Position numbers and translations under genes: made by a program
Notes under the pieces: generated by a model
What the model was told of the DNA's origin: nothing
Seen by the model: the letters and a program-made list of their open reading frames with translations, nothing else
Database searches by the model: none
In this document: positions 7,827-16,187 of the stretch, piece by piece
How the letters are laid out: each line of letters opens with the position of its first letter
Numbering within the stretch: the first letter of the stretch is position 1
NCBI GenBank assembly: GCA_034522055.1
Contig: JAXHLS010000006.1
Coordinates: forward strand, 310,001-374,000
Origin: Gammaproteobacteria bacterium
GTDB taxonomy: Bacteria > Pseudomonadota > Gammaproteobacteria > JAABTG01
DNA: 64,000 nt
Reading direction: 5' to 3'

Positions 7827-9125
7827 ATGCGCAAGCTAATCTTCGGACATTTGGTCTATATGTATACGCCCATCGGCCTGCTGGCCTGTTTGGCCGGTGT
7901 ACTCCTCGGAGGCCCCTGGGTTTGGATCGGCGCCGGCATATTTGCCGTCAACATCGTCATGGATACCGTCTCCGGTATCTTCCACACCAGCGGTGCGGCG
8001 ACGGACCGCAAGGGGCGTCCCGCCGGGTGGGGGCCGCTACTGAACCTAATCATGTATCTTCAGCTGCCCGTTTTCATCTCGCTGCAGCTGGCCCTCGCAT
8101 GGCGGGTGTTCCAGTATGTGAGCGGCGTGCCCGTGGAGCCTATGGTAGTTACCGGCACAGTGTTGGGTAACGAGTACAGTGTGGCCTACACCAACGGGAT
8201 TACGGGGCTGGGACTGATGGGCGCGACCCTGTCGGTGGCCCTGCACCAAGGGTTGGGCATCATCTTTGGACACGAACTGTCCCATACCAAGGGCATCGGC
8301 TTCCTGATCTCCCGCTGGATCATGGCCCTGTCGGGTGCCGCCCACTTTTGTTTCGCCCACGTCTACAACCATCATCTGGAACTCGGTCGTGCGTGGCTCG
8401 GGCCAGAAGGCAACAAGATGGGTGACGATACCGATCCGGCCACCGCGCCGCGCGGTCGCAGCCTCTACAAGCACTTCATCGTCTCCTATGTGGGCCAGTC
8501 CTACTTCGGCATCATGACGGAGAAGAAGCGTCTCACCCGCCAGGGCAAGAGCTTCCTCTCGCCGTCGAACCGCTGGATTCGGGGTTACCTCATGAGCCTG
8601 CCGACGGTGGCCTTGTTCGCCGGAGCCGGTTATATGGGCGGTGGCACCGAGGGTCTACTGGTGGGCCTCGGCGTGATGCTGTACGTGTGGGTCATCTCCA
8701 ACTTCGAACTCGAGGCCCTCAACTACATGGAGCATTACGGCCTCATCCGCGTGAAGGACGAGCCCATCGAGTACCGGCACTCCTGGGATAACGACAATGC
8801 CTTCACCAGCTGGGCATTCATCGAAATCGGTCGCCAGGCCGATCATCATGACCGCGGTGAAACCCACTTCTGGGAGCTGTCCAGTGTCGGTGGCGCGCCT
8901 GAAGGGGCACCCAACACGGGCATGGGCTATTACGCGGAGTTCGTGCTGGCCCTGGTGCCGCCCCTGTGGCACTACGTCATGAAGCGCAAACTGGCCATCT
9001 GGGATCGTGACTTCGCCAGCCCCGCCGAGCGCAAGATCGCGGAAGAGATAAACAGGAAGGTGGGCTATGAGGTCGATCCGAAGGAGGTGGATGGTCGTAA
9101 CCTGACGGTGAGCTACGCGATGTAA
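7827..9125 (+). CDS. AlkB-family membrane diiron hydroxylase
   Basis: This 432-residue integral membrane protein has several hydrophobic segments in its first 150 residues and again near 255-290. It carries the fatty-acid hydroxylase/AlkB marks: HELSH at 149, HVYNHH at 178 and the AlkB signature NYMEHYG at 299. The third histidine box reads RQADHH at 336-341, where AlkB and XylM have RHSDHH or RHADHH, so the first metal-ligand His is replaced by Gln337. The C-terminal ALVPPLWHYVM also matches AlkB. The reaction should be O2-dependent hydroxylation of a hydrophobic substrate using electrons from the reductase at 9679. Similarity to AlkB versus XylM cannot be settled by eye, and the substrate is unknown. 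Confidence 0.88.
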   Translation: MRKLIFGHLVYMYTPIGLLACLAGVLLGGPWVWIGAGIFAVNIVMDTVSGIFHTSGAATDRKGRPAGWGPLLNLIMYLQLPVFISLQLALAWRVFQYVSGVPVEPMVVTGTVLGNEYSVAYTNGITGLGLMGATLSVALHQGLGIIFGHELSHTKGIGFLISRWIMALSGAAHFCFAHVYNHHLELGRAWLGPEGNKMGDDTDPATAPRGRSLYKHFIVSYVGQSYFGIMTEKKRLTRQGKSFLSPSNRWIRGYLMSLPTVALFAGAGYMGGGTEGLLVGLGVMLYVWVISNFELEALNYMEHYGLIRVKDEPIEYRHSWDNDNAFTSWAFIEIGRQADHHDRGETHFWELSSVGGAPEGAPNTGMGYYAEFVLALVPPLWHYVMKRKLAIWDRDFASPAERKIAEEINRKVGYEVDPKEVDGRNLTVSYAM

Positions 9126-9148
9126 CTAATAGCGAGCGGAAAAAAGGA

Positions 9149-9178
9149 GTCTGCGGCCGTCGCTGAACGGCCTCAGAC
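9149..9178 (+). promoter_or_regulatory. Intercistronic hairpin
   Basis: GTCTGCGGCCGT and ACGGCCTCAGAC pair with one mismatch around a six-base loop. It lies between the hydroxylase stop and the globin gene. Without a T-run it is more likely an mRNA-processing or stability element than a terminator. Confidence 0.5.
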
Positions 9179-9218
9179 TTCCTCTACCCTGAAGAAGACG
9201 GATAACTGGAGAACAAGT

Positions 9219-9620
9219 ATGAGCGCAACGAGTGAGGCAGTGACTCACCATCAGGCCGCAGAGTCGGCCAGCCTTTACGAACGTTTGGGCCGGCGCCCCG
9301 GCATCGAAGCCATCGTCGAGGATATATGGAATAACCACATCAAAAATCCCCTGATAAACAAACGTTATGCCGCGAGCGATCCGAACGAGGTCAAGCGCCT
9401 GGTGACGGAGATGTGTTGTGCCGGATTCGGTGGGCCGGAATCCTACACGGGCAAGGATATGATCGCCGCCCACAAGGGCATGAACATCAACGATACGGAG
9501 TTCGTTGCGGTATGCGATGATGTGCTCGCGGCCCTCGACAAGAACAACGTGGGCCAGCGGGAGCGGGATGAGGTATTGTGCATCCTGTACTCACTGAAGC
9601 CCGAAGTGGTCTATCTTTAG
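9219..9620 (+). CDS. Group 1 truncated haemoglobin
   Basis: The 133-residue protein aligns with TrHbN/cyanoglobin: SLYERLGRRPGIEAIVED at the start, then CCAGFGGPESYTGKDM, then AAHKGMNINDTEF, which supplies the proximal His. Group 1 globins bind O2 and NO and often work as NO dioxygenases or O2 carriers. Its place between an O2-dependent hydroxylase and the reductase suggests it supplies O2, protects the diiron centre from NO, or draws electrons from the same reductase. Only the family assignment rests on sequence. Confidence 0.92.
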   Translation: MSATSEAVTHHQAAESASLYERLGRRPGIEAIVEDIWNNHIKNPLINKRYAASDPNEVKRLVTEMCCAGFGGPESYTGKDMIAAHKGMNINDTEFVAVCDDVLAALDKNNVGQRERDEVLCILYSLKPEVVYL

Positions 9621-9678
9621 TCCCGAACTCATTGGTCACGCAGACGTGTCGACCGCCCCCAGAGCCCAAGGATTTCTT

Positions 9679-10746
9679 ATGCTTTTTGGATTATTCGCCC
9701 CCAAAGGGCCATTCGATGCGAAGGTGTCCCCCAGCGGTGAAACCATCACCGTAAAGAAGGGCGAGAATCTCCTGAAGGCGGGGCTCGAGGCCGGTCTGGC
9801 ATGGCCCCACGATTGTCGCGTTGGCAGCTGCGGCACCTGCCGCACGAAGTTGTTGAGCGGCAAGATCAAGGAGCTGAACGACTTCAGCTACGTGCTGGAT
9901 AAGGACGAACTGGACGCCGGTATGATCCTGGCGTGCCAGACGGCCCTGCGCAGTGACGTGGAGGTGGAGGTCCAACTGGATACGGACCATGTGCAGCAAC
10001 CCATCAAGGTGGTCCCCGGCGTCATCGACACGTACAAACCGCTTACCCATGACATCGTGGAGATCGGCGTGCAGCTCGACGAACCCCTGCCGCTCTACAT
10101 GGCGGGACATTACGCCGACATTGCGGTACCGGGATCCATAGACAAGCCCCGCAACTACTCTTTCGCCGAAGCTCCCGACGGCGGCGAGGTCCGGCATGTC
10201 TCGTTCTTCGTGCGCCTGGTACCCGGCGGCGAGATGACCACCTGGCTGCACGAGCAGGACCGTCAGGGCCAGCGGGTGCAAGTGAGCGGGCCCTATGGGA
10301 CCTTCTTCCTGCGGGAGTCCGAGGCGCCCATCGTGTGCATCGCCGGGGGCAGCGGCCTGGCACCCATCAAGGCGCTGCTGGAGCAACTGGCCGCCGAGGG
10401 GTTCAAGCGCAAGACGGTGTTCCTGTTCGGGGCGCGTACCCAGAAGGATCTGTATTGTCTGGATGAGATGAAGGCGTTCGAGGAGCAGGGCAAGGGGAAC
10501 TTCGAATTCATCCCGGTGCTGTCTGAAGAGCCTGATGACAGCGACTGGCGGGGGCGGCGCGGGCTGGTCACCGAATTCGTGGCGGAGGCGGTCCCCGATG
10601 TGAAGGCGTGCCATGCCTATCTCTGCGGCCCACCCCCAATGGTGGACGCCGCCATAGCCACTTTGGGGGAGCAGGGGCTTGGCAAGGAATCCATTTTCTT
10701 CGACAAGTTCCTGGATGCGTCCCATCTGCCGGGGGGACGCCACTAG
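9679..10746 (+). CDS. NAD(P)H oxidoreductase with N-terminal 2Fe-2S ferredoxin domain
   Basis: I prefer the ATG at 9679, preceded by AAGGA, over an upstream GTG at 9646; this gives 355 residues. Residues 1-90 are a plant-type ferredoxin with the cluster motif CRVGSCGTC and a later Cys in LACQTAL. Next come an FAD domain (RNYSF) and an NAD domain (GGSGLAPIKALL, CGPPPMVDAA). The layout is that of XylA, phenol hydroxylase reductase and related enzymes. It should pass electrons from NAD(P)H through FAD and the cluster to the hydroxylase at 7827, as XylA does for XylM. Some AlkB systems use rubredoxin instead, so this reductase makes the system more XylMA-like. Confidence 0.92.
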   Translation: MLFGLFAPKGPFDAKVSPSGETITVKKGENLLKAGLEAGLAWPHDCRVGSCGTCRTKLLSGKIKELNDFSYVLDKDELDAGMILACQTALRSDVEVEVQLDTDHVQQPIKVVPGVIDTYKPLTHDIVEIGVQLDEPLPLYMAGHYADIAVPGSIDKPRNYSFAEAPDGGEVRHVSFFVRLVPGGEMTTWLHEQDRQGQRVQVSGPYGTFFLRESEAPIVCIAGGSGLAPIKALLEQLAAEGFKRKTVFLFGARTQKDLYCLDEMKAFEEQGKGNFEFIPVLSEEPDDSDWRGRRGLVTEFVAEAVPDVKACHAYLCGPPPMVDAAIATLGEQGLGKESIFFDKFLDASHLPGGRH

Positions 10747-10880
10747 CGAAACGCCGAATCGTTCAGCGTTTTCCGGCGATCCCCCCACGGTCAGGCGCCC
10801 GCTATACCCAGGGAGAAGTTTGGTTGTATCTTTCGCGTTATTTCGCGTCTTTCGTGGTTAATAAAAGGTTTTAGGCAGTT

Positions 10881-11663
10881 TCAAATCCCCAGGAAACGGG
10901 ACAAGGGATATTGAAAGGTATCCTCATGACACTTGAGGGCATTCAGCACCCCGCTGCCCGAGAACAGGCGGACATCGTATTGACACAGGCTCACGACGGG
11001 GAACCGGTGCGCCAGTGAACAGTTGAATCGGGTTTCGAACGCCATCAGTTCGCCAAGGTCCAGGCCCTGGTCCAGGAACCAGGCCATATCGCCGAGGACC
11101 CGCAAGGCCTGACCACCATCACGCAGGGCCATGACGAAGCTGTATTCGAAATAGTCCAGCATCTCCTGCGCGCTCCCCATACCATCGCTCACCACCAGCT
11201 GTCCGCTTCCCACGGCTCGCTCCAGGTCGGGATAGACTTCTTGCAGGTTTTCGAGGATCGCATCTCGCGTTGGTGCCGTGGCCACGAGGTAGCAGATGTC
11301 TCCGCTATGCAGACCGTCGGCCAAAAAAGGCACGCTCAGCTTGAGGCGGCCGAGTTCGCTTTCGTAGAACGTACACAGATGGCTGCCGTATTCGATGGAG
11401 ATGCCTTCCAGGGTGATGTGTGCCGAGGGCAGAGGCTGGTCTGACACGCGGCCGTTCAGGGCTGCGGGGGTATCCCTGTCTTCTACGAAGGCCTGCAGAT
11501 CCTCGCGGCGGAATCTTCGTTCACGGCGACGGCCTACACGCGAGCACTTGAGGCGCCCTGAGTCGGTCCAGCGCCGGAGGGAGACCTCACTGACGTTCAG
11601 CAAGGCTGCAGCCTGCTTGATATTCAATAATGGGTCGCTCGATTCCAAGGCGTTCATCTCCAT
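10881..11663 (-). CDS. DcmR-like regulator: MerR-type helix-turn-helix plus MEDS domain
   Basis: From the ATG at 11663 the product has 260 residues. Residues 10-60 are an excisionase/MerR-type DNA-binding domain (LLNIKQAAALLNVSEVSLRRW, FRREDLQAFVE). The rest (about 85-260) matches the MEDS domain (GSHLCTFYESE, FLADGLHSGDICYLVA, LGDMAWFLDQGL). The same domain is found in DcmR, the regulator of dichloromethane dehalogenase, and in methanogen/methylotroph regulators. It is the only minus-strand gene in this cluster and faces away from the NrtS-like and hydrolase genes, so the 229-base gap upstream is a probable divergent promoter region. The ligand is unknown. Confidence 0.85.
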   Translation of the reverse strand: MEMNALESSDPLLNIKQAAALLNVSEVSLRRWTDSGRLKCSRVGRRRERRFRREDLQAFVEDRDTPAALNGRVSDQPLPSAHITLEGISIEYGSHLCTFYESELGRLKLSVPFLADGLHSGDICYLVATAPTRDAILENLQEVYPDLERAVGSGQLVVSDGMGSAQEMLDYFEYSFVMALRDGGQALRVLGDMAWFLDQGLDLGELMAFETRFNCSLAHRFPVVSLCQYDVRLFSGSGVLNALKCHEDTFQYPLSRFLGI

Positions 11664-11892
11664 GGTCTGAGTGCGAGCGAGTGCCGCCCCATCTCCACAC
11701 GTGATGCAAACATCGGCCCGGAGCCATCCTCGCTGGCGTCCCGAGGCCCTTTGGTACCGACTCCGCGCTTGCTCGGAACCGCCGGTGGTGGCCGGTGAGG
11801 CCCGGCAGATTGCCATGCACAGCATGATAACTTGATCAGGATAGTTATCAATACTACGCTTTGTTCATCATTAATGCTCACAAAATGGATTT

Positions 11893-12129
11893 ATGTCATC
11901 CATGAAGGAGTTTCTTATCATCGGTTGCCGTATTCAGATTTGCCGCCGCGCCGTGCTGGTGGCCCTGGTTGTGGGGACCCTGCTGAACCTCATCAACCAT
12001 TATGACGTGGCGTTGGGCGCAGTCGTGGATATCGAGAAAGCGATGCAGATCGTCCTCACCTATCTCGTTCCGTACTTCGTGTCTACCCATGGCCAGGTCG
12101 TCGCGACGATAGGTGATCGAAACGCGTGA
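11893..12129 (+). CDS. NrtS-like small nitrate/nitrite transporter
   Basis: The 78-residue protein has two hydrophobic helices. The pattern RRAVLVALVVGTLLNLIN, then an acidic loop, then LTYLVPYFVSTHGQV resembles the NrtS family of small nitrate/nitrite transport proteins known from cyanobacteria and proteobacteria. It precedes the alpha/beta hydrolase gene by 93 bases on the same strand. Why such a protein should lie in an oxidation cluster is unclear; it may simply be a neighbour. The family call rests on motif memory. Confidence 0.65.
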   Translation: MSSMKEFLIIGCRIQICRRAVLVALVVGTLLNLINHYDVALGAVVDIEKAMQIVLTYLVPYFVSTHGQVVATIGDRNA

Positions 12130-12222
12130 ATCCACATGAGCCCCCGCCACCGCGTTCCCGCGGGCGGCGACAGTCAGTGGCCCGTGGACGTAAAACGATG
12201 AAAACCACCCAGGAGGATACAT

Positions 12223-13500
12223 ATGAATACCAGAATTGTAGACGGCGATTTCTATGGCGCCCTCAGCCATGCTCCCGTGAGGGCGGCCGGCAACGATGTG
12301 GACCTCAATATCTATCGCGGTGGGGGCGAGACCCAATACGGCACGTACCGATACAAGGCCCCTTTTTCCGGCCTGGTGCAGACCGGTTGGCCCGATGATC
12401 CGAAGACCGAGTGGACGGACGAATTCGATATTGCCTGGACCAAGGTCGGGGATGCGGGTCCCTTGTGTCTGTTCATCCACGGCGTACCGTGCAACCGCGG
12501 ACAATGGGAGGAGGTGCAACGCTTCGTGGGCCGGTTCTGCGAGACCATCGCCATCGACATGCTGGGCATGGGTGAGAGTACCCAGCCGCGCATGTACGGG
12601 CGTAGGGACGACCAGGACAATGTCGAGCCCAACGAACGCTGGCACTGGAACAACGACGTGGATTATGTCGAGAAGCTGATGCAGCATGAGTATCCGGGGC
12701 GCAAGTTCATCCTCATCGCGGATGACTGGGGCAGCGGCATCGCCTCACATTATGCGGCCAGGCACAACGATCGGCTTGAGGCGCTGATCCAACTCGACGC
12801 CATCACCTTCGATGGTTACCCGGTCAACGAGATCCAGGCCATTGGCCGGGCCTCTCAGATCCCCAATAACCCGGAGGGCGACGCCATGTTCGCCCAGCTC
12901 TTCGGGGCCTTCGATCAGACTCTGGTGCAGATCCTCAAGACCATGGTCTGGAACCCCGCCGTCTATAACCAGTACAAGGTTCGGTTACTGACGTTTCCTT
13001 ATGTCGAGGTGGACTACCATCGCAACGGCGCGGGCGACGGGTTAACAGACGTGGCCAAGTCCGTCACCCTGCGCCAGAACGTGCACAATATGCGCGTGCT
13101 TGCCGATCGGGCGGCGATCCTGAGCCCGGCCCTGCTTCTCCCCTATGATGCCGGCCGCAATCCCAACGGCGTCGATTACGGCAACATCACGGTACCGGCC
13201 CTCATCGCCTGGGGCGAGTTCGATAACATGATGCCGGCGGCTCAGACCCAGCGCTTCGCCCACGTGCTGGGTTCCGATGACGTGCAGATCGCCTATATCG
13301 CCCGTGCCGGACACTTTGCCCACACGGACCAGCCCCTGCTGGTCGCCGATACCATTCTCAATTTCGTACGCCGGGTCGCCGGACGCAGCGCGCTTGCGGA
13401 TATCTACATCGGCAACGAAGGCATATGGAAGGGGGACGAACGGCAGATGATCGATGATCTTCGTGACATCTACGGGATAAAGGCCGCTCCCCTGGTGTGA
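12223..13500 (+). CDS. Alpha/beta hydrolase with Asp nucleophile (epoxide hydrolase / haloalkane dehalogenase group)
   Basis: The product has 425 residues, longer than the usual 300 because of an N-terminal extension of about 65 residues and a C-terminal tail. Strong ribosome site AGGAGG. The core shows the oxyanion motif FIHGVPCNRGQW, the strand motif AIDMLGMGES and the nucleophile elbow IADDWGSG, with Asp168 before Trp; the likely catalytic His is His364 in AGHFAH. Asp before Trp is typical of haloalkane dehalogenases and epoxide hydrolases. HGxP favours the epoxide hydrolase side, since dehalogenases usually have HGN or HGE. It could hydrolyse a halogenated compound or an epoxide formed by the hydroxylase upstream. 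Confidence 0.85.
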   Translation: MNTRIVDGDFYGALSHAPVRAAGNDVDLNIYRGGGETQYGTYRYKAPFSGLVQTGWPDDPKTEWTDEFDIAWTKVGDAGPLCLFIHGVPCNRGQWEEVQRFVGRFCETIAIDMLGMGESTQPRMYGRRDDQDNVEPNERWHWNNDVDYVEKLMQHEYPGRKFILIADDWGSGIASHYAARHNDRLEALIQLDAITFDGYPVNEIQAIGRASQIPNNPEGDAMFAQLFGAFDQTLVQILKTMVWNPAVYNQYKVRLLTFPYVEVDYHRNGAGDGLTDVAKSVTLRQNVHNMRVLADRAAILSPALLLPYDAGRNPNGVDYGNITVPALIAWGEFDNMMPAAQTQRFAHVLGSDDVQIAYIARAGHFAHTDQPLLVADTILNFVRRVAGRSALADIYIGNEGIWKGDERQMIDDLRDIYGIKAAPLV

Positions 13501-13745
13501 CCCGGGCGCCCCGGCAGGCACATCTTCGCCGGCCGTCCCCGGCGAGCCTTGTTGTAGCCGCCGGGGACGACTGGGGTACGGGCGCCACACTGCAGGGGCG
13601 TCCCCGGGGCCGGGATGACCGCCGCTTCCAGGATGGATGGGGGCCCTGAACCGCGCGACAAGCGCGGCCTGCGTAGATGTGCCCGTGGCGACCGTGGTAA
13701 AAAGGGGGCCAGCCAGTCCCACTGTCCCCGGAGACCCATGTTGCC

Positions 13746-14228
13746 ATGAGCGAGCTATCCCACGTCGACCCCGAGGGCCGTGCCCGCATGGTGGACGTAT
13801 CCGCCAAGGATGACACCGTGCGGGTGGCCACTGCCGCCGCCGCCGTGCGTATGCAACCCGCCACCCTGGCGTTGATTCTGGAAGGAGGCCACCACAAGGG
13901 CGATGTCTTCGCGGTGGCCCGCATCGCCGGGATCCAGGCGGCCAAGCAGACCTCGACCCTCATCCCCCTGTGCCATCCCCTGATGATCAACAGCGTGGAG
14001 GTGGAGTTGTCCGCCGATGTCCCGGCGGCCACCGTGCACATCCGCGCCACCTGCCGGGTCACGGGCAAGACGGGGGTGGAGATGGAGGCCCTCACCGCGG
14101 CCTCGGTGGCCGCCCTCACGGTCTATGACATGTGCAAGGCGGTGGACCGCGGCATGATCATCGAGGGCGTCCACCTGCTGGAGAAGATGGGTGGGCGCAG
14201 CGGCCACTGGCAGGCGTCGTCGTCATGA
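13746..14228 (+). CDS. moaC: Cyclic pyranopterin monophosphate synthase
   Basis: The 160-residue protein matches MoaC along its length: [14 protein letters not shown], the active-site segment [28 protein letters not shown] and [11 protein letters not shown]. It converts the MoaA product to cyclic pyranopterin monophosphate in molybdenum cofactor synthesis. It opens a three-gene run; its last codons overlap moaD by four bases. moaA and moaB are not in the window. The 245 bases upstream are very GC-rich and show no recognisable Moco riboswitch. Confidence 0.97.
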   Translation: MSELSHVDPEGRARMVDVSAKDDTVRVATAAAAVRMQPATLALILEGGHHKGDVFAVARIAGIQAAKQTSTLIPLCHPLMINSVEVELSADVPAATVHIRATCRVTGKTGVEMEALTAASVAALTVYDMCKAVDRGMIIEGVHLLEKMGGRSGHWQASSS

Positions 14229-14476
14229 AGGTGCTGTACTTCGCCAGCCTGCGGGAGGCCGTGGGCACGGAATCCGAGGAGTTGGAGCCCGCGGCCCACG
14301 TGCGCAACGTGGGCGATCTGGTGGCGTGGCTGGCGGCGCGGGGCGAGCCCTGGAGCGGCGCCTTCGCCGCGGGCAACCGGGTGCAGTGTGCCGTCAACCA
14401 GGTGATGGCCCGCCCCGACACGCCCGTCTCCGCGGCCGATGAGGTGGCCTTCTTTCCCCGCGTGACCGGAGGCTGA
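14225..14476 (+). CDS. moaD: Molybdopterin synthase small subunit (sulfur carrier)
   Basis: The 83-residue protein has the beta-grasp fold pattern ([14 protein letters not shown]) and ends in ...FPRVTGG. The C-terminal Gly-Gly becomes the thiocarboxylate that donates sulfur to the pterin precursor. The start codon overlaps the moaC stop and the moaE gene begins four bases after its stop, so the three are translationally coupled. Confidence 0.96.
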   Translation: MKVLYFASLREAVGTESEELEPAAHVRNVGDLVAWLAARGEPWSGAFAAGNRVQCAVNQVMARPDTPVSAADEVAFFPRVTGG

Positions 14477-14480
14477 GGCG

Positions 14481-14939
14481 GTGCAGGTACGGGTACAGAC
14501 CGAAGACTTCGATCCCGGCCACGTGATCCACGACCTCGGGAACGGACGCCCGGACATGGGGGCCATCGTCACCTTCGTGGGGCTGGTGCGGGATATGAGT
14601 GGTACGGGCGCCGTCAACGCCATGACCCTGGAACACTATCCCGGCATGACGGAACAGTCCCTGGAGGCCATCGTGGCCGAGGCGGAGGCGCGTTGGGATC
14701 TGCAGGACGTCACGGTGATCCACCGGGTGGGGCGGCTGGAGCCGGCCGATCGCATCGTCATGGTGGCGGTGGCGAGCGCCCACCGCGGGGATGCCTTCGC
14801 GGCCTGCGAATTCATCATGGATTACCTCAAGACCCGCGCTCCCTTCTGGAAAAAAGAAGAGACCGCGCAGGGCGCCCGCTGGGTGGAGGCCAGGGACAGC
14901 GACGACAGCGCGGCGGCCCGCTGGGAGGACCGCGGATAA
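14481..14939 (+). CDS. moaE: Molybdopterin synthase large subunit
   Basis: From a GTG start the 152-residue product shows the MoaE marks GAIVTFVGLVRD, LEHYPGMTE, IHRVGRLEPADRIV, SAHRGDAFAACEFIMD, and Lys residues in FWKKEET. It binds MoaD and inserts two sulfurs into the pterin to give molybdopterin. The C-terminal tail (residues 135-152) is acidic and not conserved. Confidence 0.96.
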   Translation: MQVRVQTEDFDPGHVIHDLGNGRPDMGAIVTFVGLVRDMSGTGAVNAMTLEHYPGMTEQSLEAIVAEAEARWDLQDVTVIHRVGRLEPADRIVMVAVASAHRGDAFAACEFIMDYLKTRAPFWKKEETAQGARWVEARDSDDSAAARWEDRG

Positions 14940-14981
14940 GCGGCGCCCCGCCATCGGCCCGCGGCGGATCCAACCAATCCT

Positions 14982-15509
14982 CTACATATTGGCCGGCGTT
15001 TTCCGGTTCCCGCCTTCCGCATAGTGTCGAATGGCGCCAATGAAATGCAGCGCCAGCAAAGCCGGGAGTAGATATATACCGATATTCACATGAAGCCATT
15101 CCATGGGCTCATGGATGATCGATAAACTCTCCAGCGGCAGACAAACGGAAAACCACCCAAAAACATTTAGGCATTCATTTTCGGTGAACAGATACATCGG
15201 GCCCGTAACCACTTGAAGCGCTATGAGAATCAATATCGCCCTGTGAGCTATATAGGCAGCCCGGCGTTCCAGCGCGCTTTTCCCTATATTCTCAGGGAAA
15301 CCCTCCCACAGTCTGAATATCACGCGCCAAGCTATGAAGAGAAACACAAAGAAACCCAGAGAAATATGAACGCCCAGGACATAATCTTCGATTGTCTCTG
15401 ATGGCGCCGCTGCCGTTGCATAGCCCAGCGCGAGCATCACAACGACGAGAAGTGCGGTAACCCAATGATTAATTGTGGATATTGGAGAGTAGCGGTTTTG
15501 ATTTGACAT
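14982..15509 (-). CDS. Cytochrome b561 family membrane protein
   Basis: The 175-residue protein has four membrane segments. Histidines suited to two b hemes sit in TINHWVT, LGVHISLG, AYIAHRAI and the C-terminal LALHFIGAIRH. Bacterial b561 proteins move electrons between quinone and a periplasmic acceptor, or quench superoxide. It lies 141 bases downstream of the PepSY gene on the same strand; both diverge from a two-component system. Base composition here is lower in GC than in neighbouring genes. Confidence 0.88.
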   Translation of the reverse strand: MSNQNRYSPISTINHWVTALLVVVMLALGYATAAAPSETIEDYVLGVHISLGFFVFLFIAWRVIFRLWEGFPENIGKSALERRAAYIAHRAILILIALQVVTGPMYLFTENECLNVFGWFSVCLPLESLSIIHEPMEWLHVNIGIYLLPALLALHFIGAIRHYAEGGNRKTPANM

Positions 15510-15650
15510 GGTTTCCCCTTTGCTCGCTGGTCAAGCCTGTTGTGCGGTATTGGCACCGCCGTGTCACGGACTCAGGATAAAAGCCATGCAACGCAGCAAG
15601 CGAAGACAGCAGTTGTCGGCAGGCGCGATTGCTCCGTTGCACGTGGCGCA

Positions 15651-16046
15651 TCACTTCATCTCGACTTCCGGGGTTGAGTCCTGTTCGCTTAGCGGATGAC
15701 CCGGTGAGGCCTTGTGCTGCAGCGACGCGGGGGTCTTAGCACCTTTCAGGTAACGGGATGGGTCGGAGCCGGGGCGGAACTCCACCTCGAGTTCCCTCAA
15801 GGCGAGACTCGCCGGGTCAAGCTTCAGTTCAACCTTGTTGCGGTCGCTGTCGTGTCCCTTGATCTCGTAGCAGCCATCGTCGATCTTCAGTCGACTGACT
15901 TGAATGCCGAGCTTGGCCGCGTGCTGCACGACGGCGTCCTGCGGCTGCCATTGCGACATCGGGCTGTGGCAGTCGTCATCGGCGAAGGCTGCGTCCACTC
16001 TGAAGAACGAAACGGCAAGGATTGCGGGGGTAAGAATACGTGGCAT
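15651..16046 (-). CDS. PepSY-domain periplasmic protein
   Basis: I start at the ATG at 16046, preceded by AAGGAG, giving 131 residues. A signal peptide ends near AAFA. The mature part has a PepSY-like pattern: AAKLGIQVSRLKIDDGCYEI, then a KVELKLDPASL strand. Small PepSY proteins are often found with b-type cytochromes and with QseBC/PmrAB-type systems. The C-terminal 30 residues are low-complexity. The exact role is unknown. Confidence 0.8.
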   Translation of the reverse strand: MPRILTPAILAVSFFRVDAAFADDDCHSPMSQWQPQDAVVQHAAKLGIQVSRLKIDDGCYEIKGHDSDRNKVELKLDPASLALRELEVEFRPGSDPSRYLKGAKTPASLQHKASPGHPLSEQDSTPEVEMK

Positions 16047-16187
16047 GGGAAGACTCCTTCGTTTGCGATGGTGCCCTTTGTCGCATGCCAGACTGACGCG
16101 AAGCTGAAGCCCGCACATCTTATGCTTCAGTTTCCTGTCAGGCGGGGTCGCTCCAGGCAGGATAGGACAAAAAAGTTACAATGAACC

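Noticed and set aside
13501-13745. Moco riboswitch before moaC
   Set aside because: The segment is GC-rich and can pair in many ways, but I could not match the conserved Moco motif core.
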